Below are positions 59,800-64,000 of a DNA stretch of 64,000 nt, one piece after another (the first letter of the stretch is position 1; each line of letters begins with the position of its first letter). The stretch is from an uncultured Clostridia bacterium (GTDB lineage Bacteria > Bacillota > Clostridia > Christensenellales > Borkfalkiaceae): positions 1-64,000 of the forward strand of contig CATLBN010000009.1 of the NCBI GenBank assembly GCA_949878885.1, given 5' to 3'. Below the pieces are notes generated by a model. It worked only from the letters and a program-made list of their open reading frames with translations. It was not told the DNA's origin and did no database searches. Made by a program: the position numbers and the translations under genes.

Positions 59800-61476
59800 T
59801 TAATCGTACATTTCGCGCTTCAATTTTCTTATTTTGTGTTTAATGGGGAACGCCCATAAGATTGATATAGCCCAAAGTAAAAGATAGCAAATACCGCTTA
59901 TCCAAGCCATTGAAGAAACTCCGTTTAAAACGCCTTGTATTGTTGCAATCGTTTCGGGGCTTGCCGCGCTTCCGTTTATTGTAATGTTTCCGCTTTTAAT
60001 TGCAAGTTTTGCAAGCGTGGGAACAAGCCAGAAAATTATGCAAGGATAAGGAGCAAATAATTTTACGTACCACATAGTGAAACGTTTATTTTTTGCCAGC
60101 ATATGGAAGAACGAAAACAGGAAAAGAATAACCCAAAGCGCAATGTAGAACATAAGAACGCCGAACAATATCATTAAAATATGATATTGATTGTTCATTG
60201 ATTCCAAAGAAGCCGTTTTATCGTTTAAAAACGCCGCAACAGCTTCGCGTACCTGCGCGGAAGTTTCTTCTTCGTTAAGGTCGCCCGTAACCGAACCCAA
60301 CAGTTCTTGGTAAGAAGTATAATAAATTACTTCTTTCTCCGGCTCTCCGCCTTCCGCAGAGCCGCCTTCTTCGGGTGTTCCGCCTACTTCTCCCTCTGCC
60401 GCTAAATAGCCGCGGCCGGTTAAAGCGCTTTCGGGCGCGGGTTCGGGCGTAGGTTCGGGCGTAGGTTCGGGCGTAGGTTCGGGCGCGGGTTCGGGAGCAG
60501 GTTCGGGCGTAGGTTCGCCTTTAAGTCCTCCGAGCAGTTTATCCAATATATCGTTGAAATCGCCCATCTCCGCAAGAGGACCGGAAGCCATAACGCAAAT
60601 CATAGCTTCTACAGAAAAGTTGTCTTCGCCCGTTGCTTCGTCGCGCGTATGTATTACCGTATCTTCGTAAATTTTCTTTATGTTATCCGAAATCTGCTGT
60701 TTGTCTTCGGGGCTTAGTCCGTCACCTTCAAACTGCACGGTATCCAAAAACTCCAAAACTTTATCGCTTGCTTCGTCTGCCGATTTAACGTTATCAAGCT
60801 CTTTTAAAGTATTTACAAGCTGTTCCTGGTCTATTGAGCCGCCTAATTCTTCGGGAAGATTGCTTGCTATGTTTGCAGCAACCGTTTCAATTACCACTTC
60901 GGTTATAGCATTAGTTATTTCTTGATTCCCTGAAATATTTTTAAGACAGCCCGCAACGCTTATGGCAATATCGTCGATAACGCTGCCTTTGCCGTATATA
61001 TACTCCATAAGCGCGTTAATAGGCTCGGAAGCAAACGTAATTTTTGTAACTGCAAATGCAGAAACCGAAAAATCTCCCTTAACCGAACCCAACACTTCCT
61101 TTAAAACGGGTTTTAAAAGTTTTTTGTAGTCTACGGTAACAGTAACGTTTGTTGTACCGTCTCCGTTTTCGCCTCCGTCGGGATTCCCTTCTTGGGAGCC
61201 GTCCGAACCGCCTTCGCCTTCAACAACGGCAGCCAACGGTTTTAAATTTCCGTCGGCGGTTTCTTCTCCTCCGTCTCCGTTGGATTTATCAATCAAACCG
61301 CTTACAAAATTTATAACGTTTTCATCGTTTAAAATTTTGCCTATATCAAGCTTAAGAAGCGGAGTAAAAAACAAAGAAACCGCAGCCACAATACAAAGTA
61401 AGCAAACAATAAAGTTTACAGGTATAAGCTTGCGCTGCAATCTGCGCATCCTTCTTTCCGCATCGGGATTATACAT
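59800..61476 (-). CDS. Membrane protein with Pro-Glu repeat and large extracellular region, function unknown
   Basis: A 558-residue protein. One helix near residues 18-38 (VNFIVCLLCIVAAVSLFF) is followed by an acidic loop of nearly 400 residues that should be outside the cell, then three or four C-terminal helices (YHILMILFGVLMFYIALWVI and GICYLLLWAISILWAF). The loop contains Gly/Glu-rich low-complexity stretches and a tandem Glu-Pro-Thr/Ala-Pro repeat (PEPTPEPTPEPTPEPAP) that looks like a rigid spacer. I recognise no family. The start is ATG 61476 behind GTGAGGT; the promoter is at 61509-61537. It is monocistronic. Confidence 0.7.
   Translation of the reverse strand: MYNPDAERRMRRLQRKLIPVNFIVCLLCIVAAVSLFFTPLLKLDIGKILNDENVINFVSGLIDKSNGDGGEETADGNLKPLAAVVEGEGGSDGSQEGNPDGGENGDGTTNVTVTVDYKKLLKPVLKEVLGSVKGDFSVSAFAVTKITFASEPINALMEYIYGKGSVIDDIAISVAGCLKNISGNQEITNAITEVVIETVAANIASNLPEELGGSIDQEQLVNTLKELDNVKSADEASDKVLEFLDTVQFEGDGLSPEDKQQISDNIKKIYEDTVIHTRDEATGEDNFSVEAMICVMASGPLAEMGDFNDILDKLLGGLKGEPTPEPAPEPAPEPTPEPTPEPTPEPAPESALTGRGYLAAEGEVGGTPEEGGSAEGGEPEKEVIYYTSYQELLGSVTGDLNEEETSAQVREAVAAFLNDKTASLESMNNQYHILMILFGVLMFYIALWVILFLFSFFHMLAKNKRFTMWYVKLFAPYPCIIFWLVPTLAKLAIKSGNITINGSAASPETIATIQGVLNGVSSMAWISGICYLLLWAISILWAFPIKHKIRKLKREMYD
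60431..60514. repeat. Seven 12-base tandem repeats inside the 59800 gene
   Basis: Units of the form TCGGGCGTAGGT or TCGGGCGCGGGT (plus strand) repeat seven times in phase with the codons, encoding Glu-Pro-Thr/Ala-Pro on the minus strand. Three neighbouring units (60443-60478) are identical, so copy number may vary between strains. Confidence 0.85.
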
Positions 61477-61508
61477 ATTTTACCTCACGATTATTTTTTG
61501 TAATTACA

Positions 61509-61537
61509 AGTATAAGTTAAATAATTTAATTTGTCAA
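61509..61537 (-). promoter_or_regulatory. Promoter of the 59800 gene
   Basis: On the minus strand TTGACA (61532-61537), 17 bases and TATACT (61509-61514). Confidence 0.7.
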
Positions 61538-61628
61538 TTTTTTATTTTTCCATTTATATACATTTTATTATTCAAAATTAAAAAAAATTAATATATTCGT
61601 TCTTAAATTTGCACCGAGCAAACTAAGT

Positions 61629-63080
61629 TTAGCGCATTTTAAAAAATTCTTTAAGCGAATAATACAGTTTTCCGTATTTTAAATATTTAAAATTATACTT
61701 TTCCGCAATGCGACTGTCCGGCACTGCCGACAAACGTTTTTTTACTATTTTATCCGCGGCGGCATTTACGTTTTCAAACTCTCCGCCTGCCGTTAAGGCA
61801 AGTACGGCTGCGCCCACGGCAGGTCCCTGCGCGCTTTCTACCGTATAAATTTCCGCGCCTAATACGTTTGCAATAATTTCACGCCAAAGCGGAGAAGCGG
61901 AACCTCCGCCGCATATAGTAGCCTGTTTAACGCAAATCCCGCAGTTTTTTGCTATTTCCAAACAATCGCGCAAGGCAAACGCCACGCCCTCCAACACGGC
62001 AAGCGACATTTGCTCTTTTGTCGTATCGGGCGTCATTCCTATAAACGCGCCGCGCGCCGAAACGTCGTTGTGAGGACAGCGTTCGCCCATAAGATAAGGC
62101 AAAAAGAACACTTCGTTCTGCCCCGTTAAATGGCGTGCCCCTTCCGCTAAATTATAGTTTGAGCCCAATATATCCTCTATCCACCACTTATTTGCGCTTG
62201 CCGCGGACAGTATGCAGCCCATAAGATGCCAGCCGCCGTTTGCGTGCGCAAAAGAGTGCAGCGCATTGTTATTGGGCTTTACAAATTTATCGGTAGCAAT
62301 AAACAATGTACCGCTGGTTCCCAGCGAAACGTTGCAGCAGCCGTTTTCCACAGCGCCCGTTCCCAACGCGGCGGCTGCGTTATCCGCAGCGCCTGCGGCA
62401 ACCGCTACTTCTCCCCAGCCCAGCATTTGCGCAATTTCGGATTTTACCGTGCCTATTTTATCGTAGCTTTTACATAATTGAGGCAGTTGCCCCTCGGATA
62501 TGCCGCAAATATCCAACATTTTTTTTGACCAGCAACCGTTTTCAACGTCCAGCAAAAGCGTGCCGCCGGCATCCGAAAAATCGGTTGTAATTTGACCCGT
62601 AAGCCTATAAACAATATAATCTTTGGGCAGCATAATTTTGTAAATGCGCTCAAAAATGTTTGTTTTGTTGTTTTTCAGCCATAAAAGCTTGGGCGCGGTA
62701 AAACCTGCAAAAGCTATATTTCCTGTGTTTTCCGCTAAAAAGCGTTCGCCGATAACGCCGTTTAAAAGCTCCGTTTCGGCGTATGCCCTGCCGTCGTTCC
62801 ATAATATACAGGGGTGTATCACGTTTCCTACGTCGTCAATCACAACTAACCCGTGCATTTGACCGGCGCACGCCAAGCACGCAACCTGCGAAGAATTAAG
62901 CTTTTTCAGTCCGCGGATTACCGCATTAAACCAATCTTCCGGATTCTGTTCCGACCAGCCGCTGTTAGGACTGAAAACGGGATAGCTTTCAGAAACCTCG
63001 TTTAAAATATTACCGTTTGAATCGGTAAGAACCAATTTCACTCCGCTGGTGCCCAGGTCGATTCCGATATAAGTTTTCAT
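61629..63080 (-). CDS. Xylulokinase-type sugar kinase (FGGY family)
   Basis: A 483-residue kinase. The N-terminal ATPase part begins TYIGIDLGTSGVKLVLTDSN, with CAGQMHGLVVIDDVGNVIHP and LWNDGRAYAET, as in xylulokinases. The second part has VSLGTSGTLFIATDKFV and the adenine-binding loop TICGGGSASPLWREIIANVL. QMHGL and ILWNDGR favour D-xylulose, but related kinases accept L-fuculose or L-ribulose. The upstream gene encodes a fucose/arabinose-type isomerase and overlaps by four bases, so the true substrate may be the ketose made by that enzyme. The start is ATG 63080 with GGAGAA ten bases upstream. No gene follows in the operon for 150 bases. Confidence 0.88.
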   Translation of the reverse strand: MKTYIGIDLGTSGVKLVLTDSNGNILNEVSESYPVFSPNSGWSEQNPEDWFNAVIRGLKKLNSSQVACLACAGQMHGLVVIDDVGNVIHPCILWNDGRAYAETELLNGVIGERFLAENTGNIAFAGFTAPKLLWLKNNKTNIFERIYKIMLPKDYIVYRLTGQITTDFSDAGGTLLLDVENGCWSKKMLDICGISEGQLPQLCKSYDKIGTVKSEIAQMLGWGEVAVAAGAADNAAAALGTGAVENGCCNVSLGTSGTLFIATDKFVKPNNNALHSFAHANGGWHLMGCILSAASANKWWIEDILGSNYNLAEGARHLTGQNEVFFLPYLMGERCPHNDVSARGAFIGMTPDTTKEQMSLAVLEGVAFALRDCLEIAKNCGICVKQATICGGGSASPLWREIIANVLGAEIYTVESAQGPAVGAAVLALTAGGEFENVNAAADKIVKKRLSAVPDSRIAEKYNFKYLKYGKLYYSLKEFFKMR

Positions 63081-64000
63081 ATAAAAGGATTCTCCGTAGA
63101 ATATTTTTCTTTTTGGTTGTATCCTATTTTTTCAGAGCCCAAATATTTAAACACTTCAAACAAAGCTTTTCCGTAACGTCCGAACGCAACCGCACCGTGA
63201 TGGGGAAAGCCGTTTTCAATTAAAACGTGTCTGTAAAACCTGCCCATTTCCTTAATTGCAAACACACCTATTCCGCCGAACGAACGCGTAGCCACGGGCA
63301 GAATTTCGCCTTCCGCAACGTAAGCGTATAAGTGATTGTCCGCCGTACTCTGCAAACGGTAAAAAGTTATTTCCCCTGCGGCAAGGTCGCCTTCCAACGT
63401 GCCGTTGGTTACTTCTGCCGGCAGGCTTCTAGCCATTATCTTCTGATATTTCATAGTGGGGTTGCAAAGACGGCTTGCGCAGGTATTTCCGCAATGGAAG
63501 CCCATAAACGTATCCGTAAATTTATAGTCGTATTTGCCGCATATATCGGCATCAAACATATCTTTGGGCACCGTATTGTTTATGTCTAAAAGCGTTACGC
63601 TTGCGCCTGATACGCACGTACCTATATACTCCGAAAGCGCTCCGTAAATATCTACCTCGCACGATACGGGAATACCCCTTTCCGTCAGCCTTGAATTAAC
63701 GTAGCAAGGCACAAAGCCGAACTGTGTCTGGAACGCGGGCCAGCATTTGCCTGCGATTGCAACATACTTTTTACTGCCCTTATGCGTTTCTACCCAATCA
63801 AGCAAAGTAAGTTCGTACTGCGCAAGTTTTTCAAGAATTTCGGGTTTTTTGTTGCCATTGCCAAGTTCTTTTGTCATATCCGCGGCAACTTGCTTTATTC
63901 GCTTGTCGCCAGCGTGTTTGTTAAAGCTTTCAAACAGGTCAAGTTCCGAATTTTCCTCTATTTCAACGCCTAAGTTGTAAAGCTGTTTTATAGGAGCATT
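63077..64000 (-). CDS. L-fucose/L-arabinose isomerase-type protein, N-terminus outside window
   Basis: The reading frame is open from base 64000 down to the stop at 63077, giving 307 C-terminal residues; the ATG at 63877 is internal, because in-frame coding sequence continues upstream to the window edge. Metal-ligand regions of the FucI/AraA fold are visible: Glu in PVSCEVDIYGALSEYIGT and Asp in SVTLLDINNTVPKDMF, with a histidine in STADNHLYAYVAEGEI. The family interconverts aldoses and ketoses. The gene overlaps the kinase gene by four bases (ATGA), so isomerisation followed by phosphorylation is the likely two-step route. The sugar is not determined. Confidence 0.8.
   Translation of the reverse strand, partial: NAPIKQLYNLGVEIEENSELDLFESFNKHAGDKRIKQVAADMTKELGNGNKKPEILEKLAQYELTLLDWVETHKGSKKYVAIAGKCWPAFQTQFGFVPCYVNSRLTERGIPVSCEVDIYGALSEYIGTCVSGASVTLLDINNTVPKDMFDADICGKYDYKFTDTFMGFHCGNTCASRLCNPTMKYQKIMARSLPAEVTNGTLEGDLAAGEITFYRLQSTADNHLYAYVAEGEILPVATRSFGGIGVFAIKEMGRFYRHVLIENGFPHHGAVAFGRYGKALFEVFKYLGSEKIGYNQKEKYSTENPFI

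Noticed and set aside
63077..63877. A complete 266-residue protein starting at ATG 63877
   Set aside because: In-frame coding sequence continues upstream without a stop to base 64000, and a full fucose/arabinose-type isomerase is much longer, so the ATG is internal and the gene is cut by the window edge.
1..64000. tRNA, rRNA, CRISPR arrays, insertion sequences or prophage genes
   Set aside because: I looked for cloverleaf-like clusters, regular direct repeats with spacers, transposases, integrases and phage structural genes and found none I could support.

Overview
The window looks like chromosomal DNA of a low-to-middle-GC, Gram-positive-type anaerobe of the class Clostridia, probably an uncultured gut lineage related to Christensenellales (an inference from gene content, not a database match). 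The evidence is a complete V-type ATPase, NifS/NifU-type Fe-S assembly with an Rrf2 regulator, AddAB instead of RecBCD, lipoproteins with clear lipoboxes, consensus sigma-A promoters (TTGACA-N17-TATAAT) and strong GGAGG ribosome binding sites. TGA is used as a stop. I see no rRNA, tRNA, CRISPR array, insertion sequence or prophage. Most genes lie on the minus strand from end to end, so this is probably one replication arm.

Layout. 1-3.9 kb: a truncated leucine-rich-repeat surface protein, a divergent small XRE regulator, then a small operon (membrane protein, ferredoxin, cytidylate-kinase-like protein). 3.9-9.9 kb: a Ca2+ P-type ATPase, nifU, nifS, an Rrf2 regulator and nadA. 9.9-11.7 kb: a 21-residue peptide gene and a divergent GHKL histidine kinase. 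11.8-20.3 kb: a nine-gene V-ATPase operon with a complete set of Na+ ligands in its rotor subunit. 20.5-25.4 kb: a polar amino-acid ABC transporter whose binding protein appears circularly permuted, a MATE exporter and a DUF3737 protein. 25.4-29.5 kb: a cluster of six DnaA boxes between convergent genes, then grpE-dnaK-dnaJ. 29.5-33.1 kb: a PnuC-like transporter behind an attenuator-like leader, and nadB-nadC-niaR.

33.2-39.2 kb holds the most interesting locus: a tight five-gene operon with two TIR-methyltransferase fusions, two GNAT acetyltransferases and a 761-residue HD-RyR-SLOG protein. Its domains are those of nucleotide-signalling conflict systems (TIR enzymes acting on NAD+, SLOG sensors of nucleotide derivatives), and it lies directly upstream of the NAD synthesis operon. 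I interpret it as a candidate defence or stress-signalling system of undescribed composition, with a Thoeris-like division of labour.

39.4-64 kb: a PRC-barrel protein, a membrane protein, addB-addA, a lipoprotein with a YwaF-like membrane protein, KDG kinase, an alpha-glucan pair (GH13 glycosidase and branching enzyme with a histone-H1-like tail), two YitT proteins, KDPG aldolase, DegV with an acyltransferase-like protein, a repeat-bearing membrane protein, and a xylulokinase-type sugar kinase behind a truncated fucose/arabinose-type isomerase. NAD metabolism recurs through the window (nadA, nadB, nadC, niaR, a PnuC-like carrier, TIR/SLOG proteins). All functional statements rest on reading motifs by eye; no searches were run.
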